Below, piece by piece: positions 49,995 to 59,160 of a stretch of 64,000 nt of DNA. Where the stretch lies: NCBI GenBank assembly GCA_004173185.1, contig SEFZ01000007.1, positions 1 to 64,000 on the forward strand, written 5' to 3'. The notes below the pieces were generated by a model. That model did not search any database. It had not been told where the DNA came from and saw only the letters and a program-made list of their open reading frames with translations. The first letter of the stretch is position 1; the number at the start of each line of letters is the position of its first letter. Made by a program: the position numbers and the translations under genes. Origin of the DNA: Sphingomonadales bacterium. Its GTDB lineage: Bacteria; Pseudomonadota; Alphaproteobacteria; Sphingomonadales; Sphingomonadaceae.

Positions 49995-50993
49995 GTGGCA
50001 GAGAGGCCGCAAAAGCGCCCGACGCTTAAGGAATTGGCTAGCGAAGCCGGCGTCTCCGTGGCCAGCGCTTCTTACGCGGTGAACGGCACTGGCTCGGTTG
50101 GCGACAAGACGCGCGAGCACATCCTCGAAGTCGCGCGCCGCATCGGCTATCGCCAGAACGCGGCGGCGCGCGCGACGAAAATTGGCCGTACCGGAACCAT
50201 GGGGCTGGTCGTTCCTGATCTCACCAACCCCTTCTTCCCCAGCCTCGCACAATCGGTAATCCAGACTGCCCGCGGCCATGGCTATGGGGTGTTCGTGACC
50301 GACACCGAGGGGTCGGAACAGCTTGAGACCGAGGCTCTGGCGATGCTGGCCGATCGCGGCGTGGATGGCGTGATCTGGTTCCCGGTCCGCGACAGCGACA
50401 CTTCCGCCGGAGCATTGGCCAATGTGCCCACCGTGGTGGTTGATCGTGCCATTCCGCATTTCGACACGATCCTGGCTGATTACGCGGAAGGCGGTCGGCA
50501 AGCGGCCAACCATCTGATCGAGGCCGGGCATCGCCGCATCGGCATCATTTCCGGCCCCGACGACATATTGAGCATGCGGCAGCGCTGCGAGGGCGCGATG
50601 GAAGTGATCCTGGCGCATGGCACACTCGCTTTCAGGGTGACCAATGCATTTTCGGTCGATCTCGAGCCTGCTGTGATCGACGCGCTGGACGAACAGGGCG
50701 CAACCGCGGTGTTCGCCGGCGCCGACGTAATCGCGATAGGGGTGTTGCGCCATCTGGCCGCAACGGGGCGCAGTGTCCCGGCCGACTTGTCCGTAATCGG
50801 GTTCGACGACATCCCCTGGTCGGAACTCACCGCCCCGCCGCTCACCACGATCGACCTTCCGCTTCATTCGATGGCGGCGGAAGCCGTCGAAGCTTTGATC
50901 CGGAAGATTGAACGCCGTGAAGGCGCCCGCCGAACCGTTGTCGTCAGCACCAGCCTCGTTCTTCGCGACACGGTTGCGCGCCTTAAGAGCTGA
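49995..50993 (+). CDS. LacI-family transcriptional regulator
   Basis: 332 residues from GTG 49995. The N-terminal helix-turn-helix and hinge read TLKELASEAGVSVASASYAVNGTGSVGDKTREHILEVARRIGYRQN. A periplasmic-binding-protein-like effector domain follows (GLVVPDLTNPFFPSLAQSVIQTARGHGY, FAGADVIAIGVLRHLAATGRSVPADLSVIGFDDIPWSELTAPPLTTI). Repressor or activator of the surrounding cluster; the effector may be ribose or a nucleoside. Divergent from rbsK, with an operator between. Confidence 0.95.
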   Translation: MAERPQKRPTLKELASEAGVSVASASYAVNGTGSVGDKTREHILEVARRIGYRQNAAARATKIGRTGTMGLVVPDLTNPFFPSLAQSVIQTARGHGYGVFVTDTEGSEQLETEALAMLADRGVDGVIWFPVRDSDTSAGALANVPTVVVDRAIPHFDTILADYAEGGRQAANHLIEAGHRRIGIISGPDDILSMRQRCEGAMEVILAHGTLAFRVTNAFSVDLEPAVIDALDEQGATAVFAGADVIAIGVLRHLAATGRSVPADLSVIGFDDIPWSELTAPPLTTIDLPLHSMAAEAVEALIRKIERREGARRTVVVSTSLVLRDTVARLKS

Positions 50994-51168
50994 TCGCTCA
51001 TCCCGAGGCATAGGGCTGGGAGCGACGATATGGCCGATTCCTACGCAGATTGTGCCAGGCCAACGGCGATGGAGAGGCGGTCTGGTCCGCTCGCGGCGAG
51101 CATCAAGCCCCCACACCTTGCCGCCGTTGCCGCAATGGCTACAGCGGGCCCACATTTAGGGGTTTGAT

Positions 51169-51537
51169 ATGGTTGAGGTACGCGCGATCTACGAGCGGAT
51201 GATCGAACTCGCGACTTTAGGCGATGCGGCCTGGTTCGAAAGCAATCCCAACCGCCGAATTCGCATCCGGAACGCGGTGCCTATGGAATTTAACGAGGAC
51301 ATCGGCCACTCGCAGACCGGAATGGTCCAGCATACGCTTGTGTTGGAAGCACAACCGGGCGTGCGTATGCGCCAGCCAGTCGCACTTGCGACGGCGGTGG
51401 AGATCGAGGCACTTGGCGACGACGAGCTGTTCGCAATTTTCATGCAAGTCGCACCGGACGGGGCGAAGGATGCCTTGAAGAAGCTGCGGTCCACGAAACT
51501 GCCGGGCGCCCCAAAGCCTGGCGGAACCCGTTCCTGA
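51169..51537 (+). CDS. hypothetical protein
   Basis: 122 residues starting MVEVRAIYERMIELATLGDAAWFESNPNRRIRIRNAVPMEFNE. No family recognised. Preceded by AGGGG. It stands alone between the LacI gene and the amidohydrolase, with about 170 nt of featureless sequence on either side (50994-51168 and 51538-51707). Confidence 0.6.
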   Translation: MVEVRAIYERMIELATLGDAAWFESNPNRRIRIRNAVPMEFNEDIGHSQTGMVQHTLVLEAQPGVRMRQPVALATAVEIEALGDDELFAIFMQVAPDGAKDALKKLRSTKLPGAPKPGGTRS

Positions 51538-51707
51538 GGCTAGCCGATAGGCCGGGCCACTTCCTCGCCCCCGACCACGCGTCTTGCGCTGGGCCGCGCC
51601 TCAAACTGGCCTCGCGTTAGTGATCAGCAAATTGCGCTGGCAGCGCACCCGCCGCTAATGATCGCATTAGCTTTCGGAGTTGGCATTCGCACGGCGCGGT
51701 CGCTCGA

Positions 51708-52736
51708 ATGCACAGGGTCGATAATAACGGGATCAGTTCCATGTGCTTGAAAGATGGCGCGCAACTTCTGGATCGGGGAACTGAGGATCAAGGCGGTCGT
51801 GCACGGGTCGTGTCCGTCGCCGATCATCACCTCCACATCCAGTCCGACGATGTCACCGAGGAACTCCGGAGCGTGGCGCAGCGGCTACCCGAAATGTTCG
51901 CGAACCTGAATCCCGCGCTGCTCCAGTCGCGCGACGGGGCGGACGCGATCGGGCAGCTCGACGAGGCCGGGATCCAGCAAGGCGTTCTCTTGTCCGAAGG
52001 ATATATGTTCAGCTCGCCATTCGCGACGCCGGGTCTGGCGAACGCGGCGGAACTGACGCGGCGCGAAAACCGGTTTAACGTCGATGCGGCGCTGACCTCC
52101 AACGGTCGCCTGAAGGCATTTGTCGGGATAAATCCATTCAGCAGCTTCGCGATCGACGAGCTGCGATACTGGAGCGGCGAACCCGGCGTGTCGGGGGTGA
52201 AGCTCCACCTGGGCAATAGCGGCTTCGATCCACGATCGCAGGATCACGTCGCGGCATTGGCGGCGTTTTTCGGGGAAGTCAGAGGCACCGGCCTGTCGCT
52301 TCTGGTTCACGTCCGGCACGCGGGTCCTTTCGATCCCTCGGCCACCCGGATATTCATCGATGCGGTGCTGAGTCAGGCTGAGGGCATCACCGTTCAGCTT
52401 GCCCATGGCGGCGGCGGTGGCGGCGTGGCGGACTCGGTTGAAGTGCTCGATCACTATGCGGAGGCGATCGAACGCTCGGCTCCCGGCACGAGCGGCATCC
52501 TTGTCGATCTTTCCTGCGTGCTGGTGCTCGACCCGAACACGCCGGAGAATATCGCGTTGCTGGACCGCTTCGTGCAAAGCGCGCGTCGGATCGGGATCGA
52601 GCGCTTCGTCATGGGCTCTGACTGGCCGACTTTATGTTCTCCGCGCGAGCATGATGCGCTGGTCGTCGCCCAACTGCCCTTCACGGCTGAGGAATGGTCG
52701 GTCATCGCCGCAAACCGCGCGCCCTATCTGGATTGA
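51708..52736 (+). CDS. amidohydrolase-family (TIM-barrel) metal-dependent hydrolase
   Basis: 342 residues from the first ATG at 51708. A second ATG at 51741 and a GTG at 51810 are alternatives because the first 35 residues show no fold. VADHHLHIQS is the metal-binding HxH motif; GVKLHLGNSGFDP, LLVHVRHAG, QLAHGGGG and VMGSDWPTL continue the Amidohydro_2 pattern with the late Asp. Substrate unknown. Located directly before a beta-lactamase-fold gene (5-nt gap). Confidence 0.82.
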   Translation: MHRVDNNGISSMCLKDGAQLLDRGTEDQGGRARVVSVADHHLHIQSDDVTEELRSVAQRLPEMFANLNPALLQSRDGADAIGQLDEAGIQQGVLLSEGYMFSSPFATPGLANAAELTRRENRFNVDAALTSNGRLKAFVGINPFSSFAIDELRYWSGEPGVSGVKLHLGNSGFDPRSQDHVAALAAFFGEVRGTGLSLLVHVRHAGPFDPSATRIFIDAVLSQAEGITVQLAHGGGGGGVADSVEVLDHYAEAIERSAPGTSGILVDLSCVLVLDPNTPENIALLDRFVQSARRIGIERFVMGSDWPTLCSPREHDALVVAQLPFTAEEWSVIAANRAPYLD

Positions 52737-52741
52737 CCGGG

Positions 52742-54247
52742 ATGCCAAGCAGCGTGCGCCAGCATGTCCGTAGCACCGCATTGGCCTTCATGCGGGCGTT
52801 TGAGATACCGGGTTTGGCGATCGCGATCGTAAGACCCGACGGCGACGCGCTGCTTGAAACCTTCGGCGTGCGGGCCTTGGGTGAGGAGGCGCCGGTCGAT
52901 ATCCACACCCAGTTCGCCATAGCATCGAACAGCAAGGCCTTTCTGGCGGCGTGCATCGCAATGGAAGTCGATCGCGGCGCGCTGGGATGGGACGATCCGG
53001 TCGTGAAGCATTTGCCGGATTTCCGTATGTCGGACCCGGCGATTACCGCGATGATGACGGTACGCGATCTGCTCGTGCACCGGAGCGGGCTACCCTTGGG
53101 GGCGGGCGATCTGATGCTGGTTCGCCAGGGTGACTTCACCGCCGAACAGGTGATGGCCGCGCTGCCGCATTTCGTGCCCGAGGCCGGGTTTCGGGCCGGC
53201 TATGCGTATGACAATTGCCTCTACATCGTCGCGGGGTTGCTGCTGGAGCGCGTGACGGGAGTCGCGTGGAATGATTATGTTCCAGAAAGGATATTCGGGC
53301 CGCTGGGAATGACGGGTGCCGCTCCCAATCCGTCGCTGGCGACTGGCGGCAATCGCGCGGGCCGGCATGCGAGGCTGGGCCCGCCCGTTATCGGGATGGG
53401 GCCGATCGAACGCATCACTCCGCACGAGTCCGATGTGAATGGTCCGGCCGGCGGCATCCATGCCAGCATTGCCAACATCGTGCCATGGTTGCAGGCCCAG
53501 CTGAACAAGGGTCGCTTGCTGGACGGCGAACGGTTGTGGAGCGAAGCGCAAGCGGACCAGATGTGGAAGCCGCAGACGATCATCGCGAGCGGTCCAGGTC
53601 CGACGGTCGAGGCGCCGCAGCGCGCCGTTCTCGAAAGCTATGCGCTGGGATGGGGCGTGAATGATTATCGCGGCCAGCGGATGCTGACCCATGCTGGCCA
53701 GCTCGCCGGCCAGACTTCGCGCATTGCCTTGCTTCCGGATGCCGGGTTTGGCCTCGCGGTCTTCATCAATGCCAGTGCTTCCGACGCGCTGTCGGCATTG
53801 CGCTATGCATTGCTCGACCTGCTGCTTGCCGCCGATCCGTTCGACTGGCTGGCCGCAGCCAACAACACGATCAATGGGCTCCATGCGCAGGTGCAGGCGA
53901 TGGTCGGCGATGGCGAAATGCCGGTTCCGGAGGGCGTATTTTCGCTCTCGATCACTCAATATGCCGGGCGCTATCGCGATCCCTGGTATGGCGATATCGA
54001 CGTGACCCATGTCGATGGCGCGCTGCATATCCGTTTCGTGCCAACTGCCGCTTTCGCCAGTCCGTTGGAGCCTTTCGGCGATGACGCTTTCCGCACCCGC
54101 TTTCCGCGCGGAACCGGCGAGGACGCGGTGGTGCATTTCGCCGTTGCCGATGCGCGCGTAACCGGCGTCACCATGCAGGCATTGTCGCCGCTCGCCGATT
54201 TCAGTTTCGATTATCAGCATCTGGCATTCGTACCGGTCACTGCCTGA
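52742..54247 (+). CDS. serine hydrolase of the beta-lactamase / penicillin-binding-protein fold (class C-like)
   Basis: 501 residues from ATG 52742. The SxxK motif is SNSK (S62, K65), the YxN motif is YDN (Y156-N158) and the third motif region is THAGQLAG. No signal peptide is seen, so the enzyme is likely cytosolic. The C-terminal 100 residues resemble DUF3471. Family members include D-aminopeptidases, esterases and D,D-peptidases; the cluster's D-residue theme favours a peptidase, but this is inference. Confidence 0.85.
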   Translation: MPSSVRQHVRSTALAFMRAFEIPGLAIAIVRPDGDALLETFGVRALGEEAPVDIHTQFAIASNSKAFLAACIAMEVDRGALGWDDPVVKHLPDFRMSDPAITAMMTVRDLLVHRSGLPLGAGDLMLVRQGDFTAEQVMAALPHFVPEAGFRAGYAYDNCLYIVAGLLLERVTGVAWNDYVPERIFGPLGMTGAAPNPSLATGGNRAGRHARLGPPVIGMGPIERITPHESDVNGPAGGIHASIANIVPWLQAQLNKGRLLDGERLWSEAQADQMWKPQTIIASGPGPTVEAPQRAVLESYALGWGVNDYRGQRMLTHAGQLAGQTSRIALLPDAGFGLAVFINASASDALSALRYALLDLLLAADPFDWLAAANNTINGLHAQVQAMVGDGEMPVPEGVFSLSITQYAGRYRDPWYGDIDVTHVDGALHIRFVPTAAFASPLEPFGDDAFRTRFPRGTGEDAVVHFAVADARVTGVTMQALSPLADFSFDYQHLAFVPVTA

Positions 54248-54353
54248 GGCAGGGCGTCCTGATGGCGCCATTAGAAATCCGATGCTGCGCGCCATGAGGG
54301 GCTGGGTTAGCCTCGTCCCTTAGACCGGGAAGCGTTACAGCGGGGAACAGGCA

Positions 54354-55694
54354 TTGCGCGCGAACAGTTCGTTTCATCCTCGATGGCTTGGATACACGCT
54401 GTGCAATGTCGGCGTGACCTGGGGATCGCTCCCGCTAAACCTGCTGCTGCTTTACTATCTCACCCAGATTGCAGGGCTCCCTGCCGGCCTCGCCGGATTG
54501 GTCATTGCCTTGCCCAAGATTTGGGATGCGCTGATCGATCCGATGTTCGGCGGCTGGATCGATCAATGGTCGATGCGGATCGGCTCGCGCGCGCCTGCCA
54601 TCGCCATTGCCACGATCGTCTATATCGCCACGCTGGCGGGGGTGTTCGCGCTCCCGACGGGCATGGAGATGTATCAGATTGCGGCGGTCGCCGTGCTGCT
54701 GCTGATCCTCTCCTCCATCGCGCAGACCGCGATCGGCGTTTCGCAATTCGCGATCGCGACCGAGATGACCAAGGGGCCGGTCGATCTCAGCGGATTGCTC
54801 GCCCTCGCCGCAATCACCGCGCAGGTATTTTCCGTCGCCGGCAGCGTCGCGCTGCCGCTCCTGGTTTCGCGCATGGGCGGCGGGGAGACCGGATATATGC
54901 TGATGGCGGTGATCATGGCCGGAGTGGCCGGGATCGCGATGCTGGGCTTCATCCTTAGCGTCCGTGCCGTGCCGGTCCGGACGATGCCGGCGGATTCCGC
55001 GACGATCTCGATCGGGGAATCGCTGCGCAAGACGATCGGCAATAAGAGCTTCTACAATTACCTGGGGCTGGTGGTCTGCCTGAACGGCAGCATGGTGATC
55101 ATGCTGGGCTTCCTCCCCTTCGCGAACCAATATGTGCTGAACGGCGATGCGCGGACCTTGGCGTTTCTCGAAGGCACGCTTGGCTTCACTGTGGTTCTCG
55201 GCATGGTCATGGCGCCGTTCCTGTTGCGCCGCGCCGGGGCGCTGTCGGCGATGCTGGTCAGCAATGTCGCGACGGCCGTGGCGATGGTGCTGTTGCTCGC
55301 CGCTGGTTACGGCGCGATCTGGACGACCTATGCGGCGCTGGGGGTGATTGGCCTCGGTTCGGGTGTCATCGGCGTGATGATCCAGACGTCGATCCTGGGT
55401 GCTGCGCAGAAGAAGCTGGGCGACGGCACGGTGGTCGCGCTCGGTTTCTACCTTGGCATCATGGTGGCTTCTATCAAGCTGGGCTCGGCAGCCGGGGCCT
55501 TCGTCTCCGGCCAGATGTTGCACTTCTTCGGCTTCGCGAGCGGCGCGACGACGCAGGATGCAGGCGCGCTCATCGGCCTGCGTCTGGGCTACACGCTGGC
55601 GCCGTGCATGTTCGTGCTGCTCGGCACGGTGTTCCTCTATCGAAACTGGAAGCGCGAGCGGAATGTGCCCGTCGAGGATGCCGCTATCGCTTGA
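54354..55694 (+). CDS. GPH-type (MelB-like) major facilitator transporter
   Basis: 446 residues from TTG 54354 with GGGGAACAGG upstream. About 12 membrane helices; GLVIALPKIWDALIDPMFGGWIDQ is the GPH signature with the conserved Asp near the third helix (DALIDPMFG). Likely cation- or proton-coupled importer of a small solute released by the preceding hydrolases. Solute unknown. Converges on the DUF885 gene with a 3-nt gap. Confidence 0.88.
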   Translation: MRANSSFHPRWLGYTLCNVGVTWGSLPLNLLLLYYLTQIAGLPAGLAGLVIALPKIWDALIDPMFGGWIDQWSMRIGSRAPAIAIATIVYIATLAGVFALPTGMEMYQIAAVAVLLLILSSIAQTAIGVSQFAIATEMTKGPVDLSGLLALAAITAQVFSVAGSVALPLLVSRMGGGETGYMLMAVIMAGVAGIAMLGFILSVRAVPVRTMPADSATISIGESLRKTIGNKSFYNYLGLVVCLNGSMVIMLGFLPFANQYVLNGDARTLAFLEGTLGFTVVLGMVMAPFLLRRAGALSAMLVSNVATAVAMVLLLAAGYGAIWTTYAALGVIGLGSGVIGVMIQTSILGAAQKKLGDGTVVALGFYLGIMVASIKLGSAAGAFVSGQMLHFFGFASGATTQDAGALIGLRLGYTLAPCMFVLLGTVFLYRNWKRERNVPVEDAAIA

Positions 55695-55697
55695 TCG

Positions 55698-57452
55698 CTA
55701 GAGCAGGTGCCGCTCGACAAAGGCTTCGGTGCTGCGCGTCAGGATCGAGAGCGGCACATTGCCAGACTGAACGAGCATGTCGTTGAAAGCCTTGGTCGAG
55801 AATTTCGAACCCAGCCGCTGCCGGGCCGTTTCCCGCAGCAAGCCGAAATGGCTGTGGCCGATCTTGTAGCTGCACGCCTGGGCCGGCCAGACGCAATAGC
55901 GATCGACTTCTCCGGCAACCTGTTCGCGTGGCGATCCATTATTGGCGACGAACCAGTCGATCGCCTGTTCGCGAGTCCAGCGCATTGCATGGATACCGGT
56001 ATCGACGACGAGACGGCAGGCGCGAAAAGCCAGCGACTGGAGATAGCCCAGTCGTCCCAGATCGTCGTCCTCGTACGCTCCCAGTTCATCGCTCAACTGT
56101 TCGGCATATAGCGCCCAGCCTTCCGAATAAGCGTTGAACGACAACAAGGATCGGGCGAGCGGCAGTTGGTTGGCATATTCGCCCTGCCAGATATGCCCGG
56201 GGATCGCTTCGTGGAAGGTGAGCGTCGGCAGTGCATGGCGCGGCCAGATCGCCGTGTCGCGCAGGTTGATGTAATAGATGCCGGCGTTGCTACCGTCGAG
56301 CGATCCCGGTCCGGCATAGCCATCCGGAGCGCCATGCTCGATCGCGGGCGAGATCCGCTTCACCGCGACATTGCCGGGCACCAAAGTATCGAAGGCATCC
56401 GGCATGCGGGTGCGAATATAAGCCAGCCGATCATCGATATAGTCGAGCAACGCTGCCCGGCCTTCGTCGTCATTGGCGTAGAGGTTTGCCGGATCGGTCG
56501 CCATTGCAGCCATCCGATCAGGGACGGATCCCTGGGTCAGACCATGTTTGCGCAGAAGCGGATCCATGTGCGCGTGCAGCGAGCGTAGTTGTTCCGCGCC
56601 CATTGCATGGACCTCCTCGGCGCGGACAGCGGTGGTGGTTGAGGCGCGTAGCGCCCAGTCATAATAATGCTCGCCCTCTGCCAGTTTCCAGACGCCGGCG
56701 TCGGCAGTGGCGGCCGGCATGGCATTTTCCAGCGCCTCGATCTGCCGGTCCAGCGCGGGCTTTAGTTCACCATCGACGATACGCTCAGCGACGGCGATAT
56801 GTTTCGCAAGATCCAGGCCCGTGCGGCGGGCGAGACTTGTCACGACCTGCCAATCGCAGGCGCTCAGCCCGCGCACGTTCTTGAGTTGCGCAATCGTCTT
56901 GCGAAGCAGAAAATCCGGGAGGACGATGCCTGCGTCGCTATCGGCGCGGATTCGTTCGGCCTCACCCACCAGCGCGGTGCCGTATGCGTGCAGACGGCCG
57001 ATATACGCATCCGCTTCCTCCCCATCTGCGATGCCGTGCTGGCTATCGAGGAATTCGGGGACCTCGATGAATGCGCCGGTATTCTGTGCCACCACATATG
57101 GCGTGCTGCGGTGAGAGAGATTGACGTTCAGGCACGCTACCTCCCCAAAGCCGAACTTCAGTCCTTCGCGCGCATAGCCATAGGCAGTTTCAACCACGTC
57201 CAGGTCGAGGCGCATGGCCGGCGAGGCCGCTGTCCTGTCAATCCGTTGCAGGCTGTTGAGCGTATTCTCGACATGACCGCATAGGTCATCGACGCCGCGG
57301 GGTGACCGGTCGGTAAGGCACATTTTCAGTGCGGCTCGATCGTCCTTGTCGATGCCGAGATAAGCGGCATTCTCCGGGTATAGGCGCAACAATTCCTCGG
57401 TGAGCGAAGCGAGCACGGCATCCGCTTCCGGCATGGGGCCCTGCTCGGTCAT
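55698..57452 (-). CDS. DUF885 metallopeptidase-like protein
   Basis: 584 residues. The DUF885 hallmark is FHEAIPGHIWQG, a zinc-binding HExxxxH motif. YYINLRDTAIWPRHALPTLTFHE and LVVDTGIHAMRWTREQAIDWF also fit. No signal peptide. Peptidase activity is expected from the family; substrate unknown. Overlaps the upstream PLP gene by 4 nt (ATGA). Confidence 0.9.
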   Translation of the reverse strand: MTEQGPMPEADAVLASLTEELLRLYPENAAYLGIDKDDRAALKMCLTDRSPRGVDDLCGHVENTLNSLQRIDRTAASPAMRLDLDVVETAYGYAREGLKFGFGEVACLNVNLSHRSTPYVVAQNTGAFIEVPEFLDSQHGIADGEEADAYIGRLHAYGTALVGEAERIRADSDAGIVLPDFLLRKTIAQLKNVRGLSACDWQVVTSLARRTGLDLAKHIAVAERIVDGELKPALDRQIEALENAMPAATADAGVWKLAEGEHYYDWALRASTTTAVRAEEVHAMGAEQLRSLHAHMDPLLRKHGLTQGSVPDRMAAMATDPANLYANDDEGRAALLDYIDDRLAYIRTRMPDAFDTLVPGNVAVKRISPAIEHGAPDGYAGPGSLDGSNAGIYYINLRDTAIWPRHALPTLTFHEAIPGHIWQGEYANQLPLARSLLSFNAYSEGWALYAEQLSDELGAYEDDDLGRLGYLQSLAFRACRLVVDTGIHAMRWTREQAIDWFVANNGSPREQVAGEVDRYCVWPAQACSYKIGHSHFGLLRETARQRLGSKFSTKAFNDMLVQSGNVPLSILTRSTEAFVERHLL

Positions 57453-58579
57453 GCCGCAGCTCCAAGCTCGCTTGCCAGTCGATCGATATCCTCGATACTA
57501 TGGTCAGCGAAGATCGCGCAGCGAAACAGTCCCTCCGGCCCCGCACCCAGATAATCCGAGATCGGCAGGTAGATCCCGCGTTCGAACAGGCGATGTTGTA
57601 CGCGGCGCATGTCGCTGCGACTGCCAAGCTTGAACGAGAGCACCGGGGAGGGCGAATTCGAGACCTGCAGGCCCAATTGGCGCAGCTGCTGGCGCGCATG
57701 GCGGGCGAGGTCGGAAAGCTGGGTCCTGCGGCTTGGATTGGCGGACATATAGCGCAAAGCCGCGGTGGATACGGCGGCCGAGATGGTCGAGCCGGCATTG
57801 GCCCCGCGCTTCGGTGGCAGGCGATTGGCTCGCTCGGCAGCTTCTCGGGAGCAACCCATCGCCGCGCCCTGTGCGCAAAATGCCTTGCTGAGCGTGACGC
57901 CGGCATGCGCGACGTCTTCAACGCCGAAATGCTCCGCCGTGCCCCGGCCATTGTCGCCGAGCACGCCAAAGGCATGGGCATCGTCCACGAATATCCGGCC
58001 ATCCAAAGGCGCGACCAGCCGGGCGTACGCATCCAGCGGCGCCAGATCGCCAGTGGTGGCGAACATGCCGTCTGTCACGATCAGGGGCCGCTCCCCCGGC
58101 CGCAGCGTTCCGGCAATGGCATCCTGAAGCGCCTGGGCGTCGCAATGCGCGAACCCGGTGACGGGCAGGCCGGCAAGCTGGGTCGCCTGCACCAGATTAT
58201 AGTGGGCACCGGCATCCAGATAGAGGTGATCCCCCGGCCCTGCATATGCGCATAGTCCGATCTGTCCGATCAGATAGCCCGTTGCGAAGAACACTGCGGT
58301 GTCGGTGCCCAGATATTCGGCAGCGGTTCGTTCGACCGTCTCGAAGATGGCGTCGCGAATGCCGTAGTTCGGCGGAAGCTGTTGCGCGAACGGCGCGCCG
58401 GACGCGATCAGGTCCATCGCAGCCTGGCGCAGCGCGGGTTCGCGATGCAGAGCGAGATAGCAGGCGCCGGCAAAATTCAGATACGGCCTGCCCTCGATCG
58501 TCCAGCGCGCCGAGGCGCCGTTCGAAACCCACTTGTCGGCAACCGGCTCCCTGTCGGCGATTGTCATCCATATGCTCAC
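57449..58579 (-). CDS. alpha-oxoamine-synthase-family PLP enzyme (BioF/Kbl-like)
   Basis: 376 residues. LNFAGACYLALHREPALRQAAMDL, IFVDDAHAFGVLGDNGRG (PLP-Asp and the DDAHxxG motif) and VTLSKAFCAQGAAMG with the Schiff-base Lys are intact. The family joins an amino acid to an acyl-CoA (BioF, Kbl, HemA, Spt). No biotin genes are nearby, so BioF is not assigned. May instead cleave an amino-keto acid in a catabolic route. Paired with the DUF885 gene. Confidence 0.85.
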   Translation of the reverse strand: MSIWMTIADREPVADKWVSNGASARWTIEGRPYLNFAGACYLALHREPALRQAAMDLIASGAPFAQQLPPNYGIRDAIFETVERTAAEYLGTDTAVFFATGYLIGQIGLCAYAGPGDHLYLDAGAHYNLVQATQLAGLPVTGFAHCDAQALQDAIAGTLRPGERPLIVTDGMFATTGDLAPLDAYARLVAPLDGRIFVDDAHAFGVLGDNGRGTAEHFGVEDVAHAGVTLSKAFCAQGAAMGCSREAAERANRLPPKRGANAGSTISAAVSTAALRYMSANPSRRTQLSDLARHARQQLRQLGLQVSNSPSPVLSFKLGSRSDMRRVQHRLFERGIYLPISDYLGAGPEGLFRCAIFADHSIEDIDRLASELGAAA

Positions 58580-58806
58580 TTAATGGTTCGCAGGCGGTTT
58601 CCGGCGATGGCGGGCAAGCGGCAATGCAGGATTGCTATTGCACTCATTATCCCGTCCGCCGGTCCTATCGGGCGTCCCAATGGCCGCATTAGCTTTTCTG
58701 GCGTGTCGCCCCGCGACGCGCGGGTTAGGCAGCAATATGACCAATCAGGGATCGATCCGAATTCGACTTAGCATCGCCCGGCTCAATTGAGCCGGAGAGC
58801 CGCGCC

Positions 58807-59160
58807 TTGCCTGCGCCTGAAGCAAATCGAGCCGAGTATCATCCCATGCCCAGCCAGTTTTCGACCGGTTACAATTCCCCGCACTCGACCCGCGGCGTCG
58901 TCCGCTCCCCGCTGGCTCGATTGCGAATTACGACGGAACATTGTCCTCAAGTAACGCTGCGCGTGCTCGATCTGCTGGGGCGCAATGCGGTTATTCCCTG
59001 GGTCATCAAATTTTCCCGCAGGCCGCGAAGCCTGTTGATAGAGCTGGAGGTGGAGGATGTGCCGCCGGCGGCAACTGCCGCGCTCGCCAATCGTATCGCT
59101 GCTATCGTAAAGGTGCGCAGTGTGCGCGTGTTGGGCAAGCGTTCGCGAACCGGAGCATGA
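58807..59160 (+). CDS. ACT-domain small protein
   Basis: 117 residues from TTG 58807, supported by GGAGAG 7 nt upstream; ATG 58846 is the alternative. Residues about 38-110 (RLRITTEHCPQVTLRVLDLLGRNAVIPWVIKFSRRPRSLLIELEVEDVPPAATAALANRIAAIVKVRSVRVL) resemble the ACT domain of IlvM-type small regulatory subunits. No large acetolactate-synthase subunit is in the window. May sense an amino acid. Overlaps the VanX-like gene by 4 nt. Confidence 0.75.
   Translation: MPAPEANRAEYHPMPSQFSTGYNSPHSTRGVVRSPLARLRITTEHCPQVTLRVLDLLGRNAVIPWVIKFSRRPRSLLIELEVEDVPPAATAALANRIAAIVKVRSVRVLGKRSRTGA

Noticed and set aside
57449..58579. Assignment of the oxoamine-synthase-type gene as bioF
   Set aside because: No bioA, bioB or bioD nearby and context is peptidases; only the family level is supported.
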